From NCBI RefSeq assembly GCF_010820565.1, contig NZ_JAAIJQ010000024.1, positions 1 to 64,000 of the forward strand: 64,000 nt of DNA, read 5' to 3'. The position numbers and the translations under genes were made by a program. Positions 53,356-61,983 of the stretch are shown here, piece by piece; positions within the stretch are counted from its first letter, which is position 1, and each line of letters opens with the position of its first letter. Source of the DNA: Thiorhodococcus minor (GTDB lineage: Bacteria; Pseudomonadota; Gammaproteobacteria; Chromatiales; Chromatiaceae). Under the pieces are notes generated by a model, which was given only the letters and a program-made list of their open reading frames with translations, had not been told where the DNA came from and did no database searches.

Positions 53356-53550
53356 ATGTCAGAGGCCGCAGCCGCCCAGACCCAAGAGGCACCCATCCAA
53401 GTCAGCCGCAAGGATCTGCCGCTCTCGTGCCCCATGCCCGGAGCCCCGCTCTGGAACATGCATCCGCGCGTCTATCTGCCGATCGAGGATGAGCCGACGA
53501 AGGAAGCGACCTGCCCCTATTGCGGCGCGCACTATGTCTTGAAGGACTGA
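53356..53550 (+). CDS. Small zinc-finger (zf-CHCC) protein
   Basis: 64 aa with Cys/His ligands in LPLSCPMPGAPLWNMHPRVY and ATCPYCGAHYVLKD: one Cys, one His and a CxxC, the zf-CHCC pattern also found in mitochondrial NDUFS6. Small proteins of this type follow ilvE in many gammaproteobacteria. GGAGG precedes the ATG. The function is not established. Confidence 0.9.
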   Translation: MSEAAAAQTQEAPIQVSRKDLPLSCPMPGAPLWNMHPRVYLPIEDEPTKEATCPYCGAHYVLKD

Positions 53551-53637
53551 GCACAGCGCGGAGCGTCTTCGTAGGGTGGGCGAGCAAGAGAGACTGTGAG
53601 AGTCATCCAAGCGCACCGCGAAGATCGCAGATTGGTG

Positions 53638-53720
53638 TAGGTTGGGCCGACGCAGGAGGCCCAACAATCAAAGCGTTGGGCTAGCCGCCATGTTGGGCTT
53701 CGTACCTCAGCCCAACCTAC
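53638..53720. repeat. Composite REP-like palindrome (GTAGGTTGGGC type)
   Basis: Starts GTAGGTTGGGCC and ends GCCCAACCTAC, exact inverted ends, with two further GTTGGGC cores inside. A related head GTAGGGTGGGCGAG sits at 53572. The head differs by one or two bases from the RayT-linked repeats at 40 kb (GTAGGATGGGC), so it belongs to a second REP subclass. Confidence 0.7.
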
Positions 53721-53773
53721 GCAGAATTTCTTCACAGTCTCAAGAGCGAAGTCCACCAGAGCCCCGCGCTATT

Positions 53774-53803
53774 GGTGGACTGCGCTGCGCTTGTCCACCC
53801 TAC
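53774..53803 (-). repeat. REP-like palindrome (GTAGGGTGGAC type)
   Basis: GGTGGACTGCGCTGCGCTTGTCCACC forms an 8-bp stem, followed by CTAC, the reverse complement of the REP head. A third subclass in the same spacer. Confidence 0.6.
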
Positions 53804-54008
53804 GCGAGATAGTTGGTCGAACGACGATGGAGGCGGTCACCCTTCATCGCGATATGAGCAATCGAGCTGCAAAAAGCGCAAGATCTTTCAATGTCTTGCG
53901 TCGCCTTTTGTCCACGTTCGGGGGGGCGAAGGACGCGCATCGGTCAACCTGCTGTCTTTCTTCGCATCCTTTGAGCCTTTGCGGCTCAAACAACCCGCCC
54001 CCGGTCGC

Positions 54009-54992
54009 TCAGCTCGCGGCGCGCTTCTCGCGACGTCTTAGCCAAACCTCCAGGCCTTGTGCATTCAGCTCGGTATCCACGGCGAGCAGCTCCTGGATGT
54101 GCGTGTCTTCCAGGTCGACCCCGCACGCGCGGGCGCTCTCCGTCAAATGATCCGTAACGGCCGCCTTTAGACGCGTCTGGCGTTGGTCGTCGGCCTTGCC
54201 CTCCTCGGCCAAGGCAAGCTCGGCGAGGTTGCGGATGCTCTGGCGCAGGTCGTCGACGAGCCTGGCCGGGCGGTCGACGCGGCCGAAGTGCGTCAGGTAC
54301 ATGGCCTCGGGCTCATAGGCCATCAGCTTGTCCAGACTGCTTTGCCATGATTCCGGATCGAAGGCAACGGGCGTCGTGGGCGCGAACAGCCAAGGTCCTT
54401 TTGGCGTGTCGAATTCCCGGTAGGCGATGCCAAAGGTGTCTCCGGTAAAGAAGCCCTTGGTCTGTGCGTCGAAGATGCAGCCGTGGTGGTTGGCGTGCCC
54501 AGGGGTATCGAGGAAGGTCAGGAGACGGCCGTTGAGGTCGAAGGTCTGACCGTCCTCGGCGAGGATCACCCGATCTTCAGGCACCGGCACCAGCTCTCCG
54601 AAATCCTTCGCGAACCCCTCTTCACCATAAACGGCCGTTGCGCCTGCGATCAGCTTGCTGGGATCGATCATGTGCGGCGCCCCCTTGGGATGGACCACGA
54701 GGCGGGCGCTCGGGCAGGCCCGCATCAGATTTCCCGAGCCGCCGGCATGGTCGAGGTGGACGTGCGTCGGCATGACGAAATCCACGTGCGCCGGGGTCAG
54801 TCCGAGTGCCTCGATGACGCCGAGCAGGCCGGGGAAGGTCTTGGCCGTCCCCGTATCGACGAAGGCCAGGCGGTCTCCGGACCGCAGGAGATAACAGGCG
54901 GCGAGGCCGTGGCGATAGAGGCCGGTCTCGATACAGAAGATGCCGTCGGCAATCTCTTTGAAAGGGGCGTGGGATATTCTGGCATGGGTCAT
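54009..54992 (-). CDS. MBL-fold metallo-hydrolase
   Basis: 327 aa. The metallo-beta-lactamase fold is marked by THVHLDHAGGSGNL (HxHxDH), then LLTFLDTPGHANHHGCIF (third metal-site His), FFTGDTFG (bridging Asp) and LTHFGRVDRPARLVDDL (last His). A roughly 90-residue helical C-terminal extension follows, common in a branch of uncharacterised hydrolases. Substrate unknown. Transcribed alone, convergent with the ilvE group. Confidence 0.9.
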   Translation of the reverse strand: MTHARISHAPFKEIADGIFCIETGLYRHGLAACYLLRSGDRLAFVDTGTAKTFPGLLGVIEALGLTPAHVDFVMPTHVHLDHAGGSGNLMRACPSARLVVHPKGAPHMIDPSKLIAGATAVYGEEGFAKDFGELVPVPEDRVILAEDGQTFDLNGRLLTFLDTPGHANHHGCIFDAQTKGFFTGDTFGIAYREFDTPKGPWLFAPTTPVAFDPESWQSSLDKLMAYEPEAMYLTHFGRVDRPARLVDDLRQSIRNLAELALAEEGKADDQRQTRLKAAVTDHLTESARACGVDLEDTHIQELLAVDTELNAQGLEVWLRRREKRAAS

Positions 54993-55487
54993 GCTGTGGG
55001 GCTCCGGGCAGTGGGCAGGGCCCCGGTTGGGGCGCTTGGTTGTCGCTCGATCCTCGGTCGGGGGGAGCCTGGCGACGCCCCTCGCCGCATTGGCCGCTGC
55101 GTCTTCGAAACGAGACGCGAAGTCTAAACGATGGGCGTCGGCCTGAGCAGGTGGGGCGCGAGCGAAGCGCCCGCGCGCGGCTGTCGCTCGATGTGGTCAT
55201 AGAAGATCCGCATACTCAAGATTTGCAAAAGCCCTTGTTTCTCTTGCGCGCGCGTCGAAAGTAAGGGATGTTTGAGCGCTGGTGCCGCGGTGAGCGCGTT
55301 GAGGCTCGTCCTCTGCAGCACCAGCTTTTCGGCGTCCTGATCCACCGATAATGGTGAGCCCGAGCCCAGCCTCGCTCGGCGCGACAAAACAATTGGCACA
55401 GGACACAATGGCGTGCTCGCCCGGCTCGACGGGCCTGATCGCCGCTTGCTCGGTTCAAAATACAAGCATTCTTAGGAGGATTTCGCG
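54993..55487. other. Divergent intergenic region
   Basis: About 495 bp between the MBL gene (minus) and the DUF2189 gene (plus). Contains both promoters by position. Near the right end, AT-richer sequence (about 55445-55475) precedes a strong AGGAGG site. No gene, repeat or RNA recognised. Confidence 0.4.
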
Positions 55488-56276
55488 ATGCAGCAGACCG
55501 CGACTGCCGGCCGTATCGATCCGGCGGATGTCTTACCCGTCGGCACCATTCAACTGGAGCACCCCTGGACCTGGCTTCGGAAGGGCTGGGACGACATCTT
55601 GGCCGCCCCGGGGTTCAGCTTGACCTATGGCTTTGGGATCGCCTTGCTGAGCGTGACCATGACGGCCTTGATGATCTTCGGGAAGATGACCTTCATCGTT
55701 CCCTTTCTGATCGCTGGCTTCTTTCTCATGGCCCCCCTGATGGCCATCGGGCTCTACCAGATGAGCGCGCATCTCGAGCGTGGAGAATCGCTCGAGCGCT
55801 GCCAGGCACTCGAGGCGTTCAAGCGCAATCACGGCCAGCTCGGCATCTTTACCGGCATCCTCTTCGTCATCCTCCAGGCATGGCTGCTGACCTCGGTCGT
55901 GCTCGTCGTGCTCCTGTTCAACGATCCCTTCCCGACCTTCGAGCGATTCGTGCCGGTTGTCTTTCTGTCCGGCGAGCACAACCTCGTCCTGCTTGCCGTG
56001 ACCCTGGTCGGCGCGGCCTTCGCGGCCTTTGTCTTCTGCATCAGCGCCATCACCGTGCCTCTGCTGACGGATCGGCATGTGGACGCCGTGACGGCGATGC
56101 GGACCAGCATGCGCGCCGTCATCGCGAACGCGCGCCCGATGGCGCTCTGGGCCGCGCTCATCGTCTTCATCGTGGGTGCCGGTCTGGTGACCTTCTATGT
56201 CGGACTCTTCCTCGCCATTCCCCTGGTCGGTCACGCCAGCTGGCACGCCTACCGCGATCTCGTCCCGCGCGCCTAG
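55488..56276 (+). CDS. DUF2189 integral membrane protein
   Basis: 262 aa with about six TM helices (YGFGIALLSVTMTALMIF, FIVPFLIAGFFLMAPLMAIG and later). The N-terminal WTWLRKGWDDILAAPGFSLT and the core GLYQMSAHLERGESLERCQA are DUF2189 signatures. The biochemical role is unknown. AGGAGG lies seven bases before the ATG. Single gene; a hairpin follows at 56315. Confidence 0.9.
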   Translation: MQQTATAGRIDPADVLPVGTIQLEHPWTWLRKGWDDILAAPGFSLTYGFGIALLSVTMTALMIFGKMTFIVPFLIAGFFLMAPLMAIGLYQMSAHLERGESLERCQALEAFKRNHGQLGIFTGILFVILQAWLLTSVVLVVLLFNDPFPTFERFVPVVFLSGEHNLVLLAVTLVGAAFAAFVFCISAITVPLLTDRHVDAVTAMRTSMRAVIANARPMALWAALIVFIVGAGLVTFYVGLFLAIPLVGHASWHAYRDLVPRA

Positions 56277-56314
56277 TCTCGGCGCCGTCTCGCGCTGCGA
56301 GACTCACCGATCCT

Positions 56315-56344
56315 GGGAGTGTCGGCCTCCAGGTCGACACTCCC
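56315..56344. terminator. Hairpin between convergent genes
   Basis: GGGAGTGTCG (56315-56324) and CGACACTCCC (56335-56344) are perfect arms with a 10-base loop. It is placed 38 bp after DUF2189 and 9 bp beyond the stop of the minus-strand sulfotransferase, so it may end transcription both ways. No U-tract. Confidence 0.5.
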
Positions 56345-56352
56345 TGCTGGCG

Positions 56353-57018
56353 TCAGTCGGTCGGATCGAACCCGTATCCCAGCATCGCGATATCGCGCGC
56401 AAAGTGGTCAGCGACCAGCGCCGCCGTGGCGTCCGTGTAGTAGCTTCGATAGTCCTTCTGGCGGTCTTTGGCCTGCCGGGCGTGGGGTAGCGCCGGGGCC
56501 TGGATCCCGATGCGTGCGCAGATCTCCGCGAAGTCGGGTTGCAGTCGCTCGTAACGGCCGATGTAGTCGACGACGAGCTCGCCGCTCAAGTCGATGAGGT
56601 AGTCCGTCTGAAGGGTAATGGACGTGTCGACGTGGTACTGGTAGGGGCGATCGGGGTCGAGCTTCCAGCGTAGGAACGCCTCGAAAGTCTCGTGACCTCC
56701 CAGATAGTGCGGGCGCTCGCGCCGGATGTGATGAAAGGAGCTGACCTGCAGGTCCCAGGGATTGCGGACGAAGGCGAACTTGAAGAGGCCCTTGAAATAT
56801 TCCCTGGGCAGCAGCTCCTTGGCGGCCACGACCTTGGCGTGACGCGGCAGCTTGCTGGCGATGCGGTGCCCGCTCAGGTGACTGAGCCGACTGCACAGAA
56901 ACATGGGGTAGTACCAGGGGTCGCGCCAGCGCAGGCGCTCGAGTGCGGCGCGCACGCTGGTCCCGCCGGTCTTGGCGATGTGGACGAATAGGAATTGGTA
57001 TTTGGGAGAGAGCAGCAC
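56353..57018 (-). CDS. Sulfotransferase-family protein (sulfotransferase family 2-like)
   Basis: A GTG at 57018 gives 221 aa starting VLLSPKYQFLFVHIAKTGGT. The PAPS 5'-phosphosulfate loop is HIAKTGGTSV and the 3'-phosphate site is FAFVRNPWDLQVSSFHH; both are in the expected order and distance. An upstream frame to 57105 exists but its residues are not family-like. Members transfer sulfate to carbohydrates or lipids. A link to a sulfated cell-surface glycan is possible but the gene is 30 kb from the export cluster. It follows xerC on the same strand after about 140 bp. Confidence 0.82.
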   Translation of the reverse strand: MLLSPKYQFLFVHIAKTGGTSVRAALERLRWRDPWYYPMFLCSRLSHLSGHRIASKLPRHAKVVAAKELLPREYFKGLFKFAFVRNPWDLQVSSFHHIRRERPHYLGGHETFEAFLRWKLDPDRPYQYHVDTSITLQTDYLIDLSGELVVDYIGRYERLQPDFAEICARIGIQAPALPHARQAKDRQKDYRSYYTDATAALVADHFARDIAMLGYGFDPTD

Positions 57019-57157
57019 GAGATGGTGACTCTGATGTGTGGGGCGATATTGCGGCGCGGCGCCGGGTGATCGGCATCTGCGCCAGGCGGCGCGGCCGACT
57101 TTCAAGCGCCCTCGGCGGCTCGGCCTGCGTCGGCGCTTCGCAGCTCAAGGCCTTCTT

Positions 57158-58141
57158 CTACTTCGGTTCCTGCTCGTCGCTTGGCTGCTCTGCCCCAGTC
57201 GCTTCTCGAGACCGGCTTTCAGGTGCCTGGGCACGCTTGCCCTGCTTTCTCGCCCTTGGATGCGCCTGGTCGTAGACCTGGGCCAGGTGCTGAAAGTCGA
57301 GATGGGTGTAGATCTGCGTGGTGCCGATGTCGGCATGGCCGAGCAGCTCCTGAACGGCGCGCAGGTCTCCTGAAGACTCCAGGAGGTGCGTGGCGAAGCT
57401 GTGCCGCAACTGGTGCGGATGGAGCTTCTGGCCGGCGCCCTGCTGCGCTGCCCAGTGCGTCAGGCGTTGCTGCACCGTGCGCTGGTGAATGCGGCTCCCG
57501 CGGCTGCTGACGAAGAGGGCGGGCTCATCGAGCGTTGCCAGCAGTCCGCGTACCTGAAGCCAGCGACCGATGGCCTCGCGCGCCTTGCGTCCGACCGGAA
57601 CGCGGCGGGTCTTGGCGCCCTTGCCGACCACCGAGAGCTCGCCGTCAGCCATGTCGATGTCGCCCAGGTTGACCGAGACCAGCTCCGCAAGCCGCAGCCC
57701 GGAGGAGTAGAAGAGCTCGATCATGGCCGTGTCGCGGATGACGAGGGGATCGTCCTCGCCGCGTTCGAGCATGGCGCATAGCTGATCGGCTTCCAGGGTT
57801 GCGGGAAGCTTGCGTGGACTCTTGGGCGCACGCACGCCGATGGCCGGATTGGACTTGGCGCGACCCTCACGCAGCAGCCAGCGGTAGTAGCTGCGTAGAC
57901 TGGAGAGCTCGCGCTGGAGGGTCTTGCCGGAGGCGCCGTTGCGGTGTCGCCAGGCGACGTAGAGGCGCACGGCCTGCTCGTCGAGCCGATCGAGCCGGTC
58001 GTTTCCGTGCTCGCTCGTCCAAGTCGCCATGCGCTCGAGATCGCGGCGGTAATTCTTGGACGTGTGCTCGGATAGCCTGCGCTCGTGCGCCAGGTGCGTG
58101 ATGAAGGGCTCGATCAGATCCTGTGCAACCCGATCGCTCAT
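57158..58141 (-). CDS. xerC: Site-specific tyrosine recombinase XerC
   Basis: The ATG at 58141 gives 327 aa. SAM-like N-terminal domain (HTSKNYRRDLERMATW); catalytic domain with Arg in FYSSGLRLAELVSVNL, Lys in VVGKGAKTRRVPVG, HxxR in HPHQLRHSFATHLL, His in LLGHADIGTTQIYTH and Tyr in the same motif. It resolves chromosome dimers at dif with XerD. An about 30-residue polar C-terminal tail exceeds the usual length. Located 10 bp after the DUF484 gene. Confidence 0.96.
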   Translation of the reverse strand: MSDRVAQDLIEPFITHLAHERRLSEHTSKNYRRDLERMATWTSEHGNDRLDRLDEQAVRLYVAWRHRNGASGKTLQRELSSLRSYYRWLLREGRAKSNPAIGVRAPKSPRKLPATLEADQLCAMLERGEDDPLVIRDTAMIELFYSSGLRLAELVSVNLGDIDMADGELSVVGKGAKTRRVPVGRKAREAIGRWLQVRGLLATLDEPALFVSSRGSRIHQRTVQQRLTHWAAQQGAGQKLHPHQLRHSFATHLLESSGDLRAVQELLGHADIGTTQIYTHLDFQHLAQVYDQAHPRARKQGKRAQAPESRSREATGAEQPSDEQEPK

Positions 58142-58151
58142 GACGGCGCGA

Positions 58152-58853
58152 TCAGTACTGGCTGCATTGCTCCAGCGGGATGCTTCTGAGCTTGTGACTG
58201 ACGATCTCGCCGAGGCGATCGAGGAAGTCGGTGCCCATGTCCGGATGGAAGCGCTCCGGATCCTCGCTGCCGATCGCCAGCACGCCCGCCTTGCCGTCGG
58301 CATTGATGGGCACCAGGGCGGCCGCCCGGACGCTGACACCCGTGTCGCCGAAGAGCATCAGGGCCTTGGTCTCGTCCAGAGGTCCGCACAGCGTGCGCTC
58401 GCGATCGATGAATTCGCGGAAGGCGCGCGTCAGCGGGTCTTCCTGTCCATCCGCGTCGGTGCCGAGCGGGAACAGCCTGAAAGTCACTGTTTCGGCCCGA
58501 AACTCGCGAAGCATGGCCTCGCGCAGGAGTGCGCAGAGATGCTCTGCGTCCTTGACCGACATCAAATGCAGTGTGAGCCTGTGCAAGCGGGTGGCAAGCC
58601 CTTCGTACTCGCGGGCGCGGGAAATCAGATGCGCCAGCCGGCCGCGCTCGGATTCGAGCTGTTTGCGCAAGACGCGCATCTGTTGCTCGATCAGGGAGAC
58701 GGCACCAGCTCCCACAAGATGGGGGACTTGAATGGCGGCCAAGATGTCGGTGTTGCGAGTGAAGAAGTCTGGATGATCGATCAGGTACTCTGCCACGCGC
58801 TTTTCGAGGTCTGGGTCCTCGGTTGTGGTTTGCTCGACCTGCGGACTGTTCAC
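58152..58853 (-). CDS. DUF484 family protein (GAF-like)
   Basis: 233 aa. The N-terminal EKRVAEYLIDHPDFFTRNTD and the coiled-coil-like QMRVLRKQLESERGRL lead into a GAF-like domain (ALVPINADGKAGVLAIGSED) with FHPDMGTDFLDRLGEIVSHK at the end. All are DUF484 signatures. Genes of this family sit between dapF and xerC in gammaproteobacteria. Function unestablished. Confidence 0.93.
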   Translation of the reverse strand: MNSPQVEQTTTEDPDLEKRVAEYLIDHPDFFTRNTDILAAIQVPHLVGAGAVSLIEQQMRVLRKQLESERGRLAHLISRAREYEGLATRLHRLTLHLMSVKDAEHLCALLREAMLREFRAETVTFRLFPLGTDADGQEDPLTRAFREFIDRERTLCGPLDETKALMLFGDTGVSVRAAALVPINADGKAGVLAIGSEDPERFHPDMGTDFLDRLGEIVSHKLRSIPLEQCSQY

Positions 58854-58863
58854 GATACTCCCC

Positions 58864-59694
58864 TCATCGCTCGATCTCCCCCTGGAATACAGGTGTTGCC
58901 GGACCCGTCATCCAGACGCTGTGGGCCGGACCCGCCCACTCTATCACAAGATCGCCGCCCGGAAGGCTGACCCGCGTGGGGCTGCTCAGGTGCCCCCGCA
59001 GCTGGCCGCTGACGACTGCCGCGCAGGCCCCTGTTCCGCAGGCGAGCGTCTCTCCCGCGCCCCGCTCGTAGACCCGGAGCCGGACTTGATTGGGCGACAG
59101 AATCTGCATGAAGCCGACGTTGACGCGCTGCGGGAAGCGTGGATGCGACGCGAGCAGCGGACCCAGCTCCGCGACTGGCGCTCTGTCCAGGTCGTCGACG
59201 ATGAGCACGGCATGGGGGTTGCCCATGGAGATTGCGCCGATCGTCAGTGCCCGATCGGCGACCTCGATCGCATAGGTGTCGGCTTCCGCCTCGGCGAGAA
59301 ACGGAATGCGCTCTGGCTGCAGCTCTGGGCATCCCATGTCCACCCGAACCTGGCCGTCCGGCTCCACGTGAAGCCTGATCCGGCCGGCAGCGGTGCCGAC
59401 CGGGATCTCGTCCTTGTCGGTGAGGCCCTGGTCACGCACGAAGCGCGCGAAGCAGCGCGCGCCGTTGCCGCACTGCTCGACCTCGGAGCCGTCGGCGTTG
59501 AAGATTCGATAATGGAAGTCCGTTCCGGGGAGCCGCGGTGGCTCGACGAGGAGGAGCTGATCGCAGCCGATCCCGAACCTGCGGTCGGCATAGTGCCGAA
59601 TGATCTCGGGCGTCAGCTCGACACGCTGGCGAATGGCGTCGAAGACGACGAAGTCGTTGCCGAGGCCTTGCATCTTGGTGAAACGCAGCTTCAT
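58864..59694 (-). CDS. dapF: Diaminopimelate epimerase
   Basis: The ATG at 59694 gives 276 aa, the usual size. [20 protein letters not shown] at the start. The two catalytic cysteines lie in [16 protein letters not shown] and [14 protein letters not shown]. It converts LL- to meso-diaminopimelate for peptidoglycan and lysine synthesis, the step before LysA. The DUF484 gene follows after 10 bp. The methyltransferase gene is inserted between it and lysA. Confidence 0.97.
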   Translation of the reverse strand: MKLRFTKMQGLGNDFVVFDAIRQRVELTPEIIRHYADRRFGIGCDQLLLVEPPRLPGTDFHYRIFNADGSEVEQCGNGARCFARFVRDQGLTDKDEIPVGTAAGRIRLHVEPDGQVRVDMGCPELQPERIPFLAEAEADTYAIEVADRALTIGAISMGNPHAVLIVDDLDRAPVAELGPLLASHPRFPQRVNVGFMQILSPNQVRLRVYERGAGETLACGTGACAAVVSGQLRGHLSSPTRVSLPGGDLVIEWAGPAHSVWMTGPATPVFQGEIER

Positions 59695-59734
59695 TGGCCT
59701 GTCCTGATCAGACGTCCGGGCGGCGCGCTCCGCA

Positions 59735-60409
59735 TCATTCCGGCAGTCGCCCCATGACGGCGAGGTGGCGGTCGCTGACCACATTGACCTCGAGCGCCCC
59801 ATCCAATCCGGCCGCGACGAGCTGCTCGGTCACCTCCGCGGGCTCGAAGGCGGCGAAGAGCGAGTTGCGGAAGTCCGTGCGCAGCACCTCAGACTCGTTT
59901 CGCGCGTAGGTCTCGACCAGGGCCTCGGCCCAGCCGGCGGAGGCGGGCCGCATGAGGTCCATGACGAGGACGGTCGCGCCGGGCTTCGCGGTCTCCCGGA
60001 CGGTCCGCCAGAGCACCTGGGGGTCGTGCAGGTGGTGCAGCAGGCTGTTGGAGAGGACGAGGTCGTAGTGGGCCTGCGGCAGCTGCGCGGATGGAATGAC
60101 GTCGCAGACCAGGCGGCAGCGCGGTGCGATGCCCGGCAGCCGGTCCAGCTCGGATTGGGCAAGATCCAGCATCGGCTGCGAGCCGTCCAGCGCATCGCAG
60201 CTTGCCTTGGGATAGGCGCGCAGGAAGCGGATGACGATGTCGGCTGGGCCGCAGCCAAGATCGAGCGCGCATGCCCCGTCCAGCGGTCCAGGGCCTAGGC
60301 GTTTCAGCAGATCCATGAAGAGCGTGTTGGACGCATTGAAGTCGGCGGACGCATAGGCGGCCGCCTGTTCGTCCGTGTCCATCAGCTCGGGCTCGAGGCG
60401 GCGCTTCAT
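59735..60409 (-). CDS. Class I SAM-dependent methyltransferase
   Basis: 224 aa. Motif [17 protein letters not shown], motif II-like [25 protein letters not shown]-like third strand and [20 protein letters not shown] are the standard Rossmann SAM-binding pattern. Substrate unknown. The start overlaps the lysA stop by four bases, indicating operon transcription. It is not usually part of the lysA-dapF pair, so it is a later insertion or lineage-specific gene. Confidence 0.88.
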   Translation of the reverse strand: MKRRLEPELMDTDEQAAAYASADFNASNTLFMDLLKRLGPGPLDGACALDLGCGPADIVIRFLRAYPKASCDALDGSQPMLDLAQSELDRLPGIAPRCRLVCDVIPSAQLPQAHYDLVLSNSLLHHLHDPQVLWRTVRETAKPGATVLVMDLMRPASAGWAEALVETYARNESEVLRTDFRNSLFAAFEPAEVTEQLVAAGLDGALEVNVVSDRHLAVMGRLPE

Positions 60410-61653
60410 GGCAGGTGGTGCTCGCCGGCAAAGAGACTCGCGACGGTCTCGCGCTCGCGGACCAGATAGGCCTGATCGCCGTCGACCATGACCTCGGCGG
60501 CGCGTGGGCGGCTGTTGTAGTTGGAGCTCATGGTGAAGCCATAGGCACCGCTGCCGCGTACGGCGAGGAGGTCGCCCTCGTTGAGCGCGAGCGTGCGGTC
60601 CTTCCCCAGGAAGTCTCCAGTCTCGCAGACAGGTCCGACCAGGTCGTAGCGCAGCGGGTCCGCGTCGGTCTCCTGAACGACACGGACGATGTCCTGGCTG
60701 GCCTGATAGAGGGCAGGGCGCAGCAGGTCGTTCATGGCGGCGTCCAGAATCGCGAAATGGCGATGGTCGTTGCTCTTGAGATACTCGACCCGCGTCAAGA
60801 GGATGCCGGCGTTGCCGGCGATAGCACGTCCAGGCTCGAGAATGACCTCGTAGGGACGCTCGGCCAGCTGATAGCTCATGGCGGCGGCATAGGCCGCCGG
60901 CTCCGGCGGGTGCTCCTCGCGGTAGCGGATGCCCAGTCCGCCGCCCAAATCCAGGTGCTGGATGTGGATGCCGGAGGCGCAGAGCTGGTCCGCGAGCTTG
61001 AGCACGCGGCCCAGTGCGTCGATGAAGGGCGCGAGATCCGTGAGCTGAGAGCCGATGTGGCAGTCGACGCCCAGAATACGCAGGTTGGGCATGGCGGCGG
61101 CCAGGCGGTAGACCGACTCGGCCGAATGGATGTCGATACCGAACTTGTTCTCTCTGAGCCCGGTGGCGATGTAGGGGTGCGTCTGGGCGTCGACGTCCGG
61201 GTTCACGCGCAACGAGATGGGTGCGCGCAAACCCATCTCGCCGGCGATGCGGTCGATGTGGACCAGCTCGGGCTCGGACTCCACGTTGAAGCAGCGGATG
61301 CCGACCTCCAGCGCCCGGCGAATCTCCTCCGCGCGCTTGCCCACGCCGGAAAAGACCACCTTGCTCGGGTCGCCGCCCGCCGCCAGCACCCGCTCGAGCT
61401 CGCCGACCGAGACGATGTCGAATCCCGAGCCCAGGCGGGCCAGCAGGTTCAGCACCGCAAGGTTGGAGTTGGCCTTGACGGCGAAGCAGATGAGATGGGG
61501 GTGGCTCTTGAAGGCGCGATCGAAGGCGCGCCAGTGGCGCTCTAGCGTCGCTCGGGAGTAGACGTAGCAGGGCGTGCCAAAGCGCTTGGCGATCTCTGGA
61601 AGGGGCACATCCTCTGCGTGGATGACACCGTCGCGGTCGTTGAAGTAATCCAT
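60406..61653 (-). CDS. lysA: Diaminopimelate decarboxylase
   Basis: 415 aa PLP enzyme, alanine-racemase-like barrel. PLP Lys in LICFAVKANSNLAVL; LGGGLGIRY and EPGRAIAGNAG (phosphate binding); VCETGDFLGKDR (active-site Cys and Glu); YGFTMSSNYNSRPRAAEV near the end. It decarboxylates meso-diaminopimelate to lysine, completing the pathway served by dapF downstream. It lies after the lptM-like gene with 6 bp between, which completes the conserved block. Confidence 0.97.
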   Translation of the reverse strand: MDYFNDRDGVIHAEDVPLPEIAKRFGTPCYVYSRATLERHWRAFDRAFKSHPHLICFAVKANSNLAVLNLLARLGSGFDIVSVGELERVLAAGGDPSKVVFSGVGKRAEEIRRALEVGIRCFNVESEPELVHIDRIAGEMGLRAPISLRVNPDVDAQTHPYIATGLRENKFGIDIHSAESVYRLAAAMPNLRILGVDCHIGSQLTDLAPFIDALGRVLKLADQLCASGIHIQHLDLGGGLGIRYREEHPPEPAAYAAAMSYQLAERPYEVILEPGRAIAGNAGILLTRVEYLKSNDHRHFAILDAAMNDLLRPALYQASQDIVRVVQETDADPLRYDLVGPVCETGDFLGKDRTLALNEGDLLAVRGSGAYGFTMSSNYNSRPRAAEVMVDGDQAYLVRERETVASLFAGEHHLP

Positions 61654-61659
61654 AGGCGG

Positions 61660-61872
61660 CTAGGACGAGGCTTGTGGAGTTTGAGGGGCGCCATCGTCGA
61701 CCCGGCCGCCGGATGTGGGGACGTCCGGGACGTCCTGGCCATTCGCGGTTGGCGTCGCCTCAGGCTGTTCGGGGAGGTAGAGGTCCCCCTTCTGACCGCA
61801 GGCATTGAGCATGCTCAGGACACCGAGCGCGACGACGATGAGGATGAAGAGCGTTCTGGCCCAGCAGAGCAT
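61660..61872 (-). CDS. lptM: LptM-like small lipoprotein
   Basis: The ATG at 61872 gives 70 aa: hydrophobic signal LFILIVVALGVLSM, lipobox NAC followed by GQKGDLYLP. The ACGQKGxLYxP sequence is the LptM/YifL signature, a lipoprotein that helps oxidative maturation of the LptD/E translocon. The C-terminal 40 residues are Pro/Thr/Gln-rich. Its position just before lysA matches other gammaproteobacteria. Confidence 0.9.
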   Translation of the reverse strand: MLCWARTLFILIVVALGVLSMLNACGQKGDLYLPEQPEATPTANGQDVPDVPTSGGRVDDGAPQTPQASS

Positions 61873-61983
61873 GTGGCGCCTCGGAGCAGGAGATGATCCA
61901 AGCGCGCAAGTATACATTTCCCGTCGAGGATTGGCCGAGACCGACCGGGTTCGCGTGGCTCGATCACCGCAAGGCGATGCGGC

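Larger units (their letters stand above)
53551..54008. other. Repeat-rich spacer between convergent genes
   Basis: About 460 bp without a gene. It has three REP-like palindromes (53572, 53638-53720, 53774-53803). Beyond 53803 I see nothing recognisable. Confidence 0.5.
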
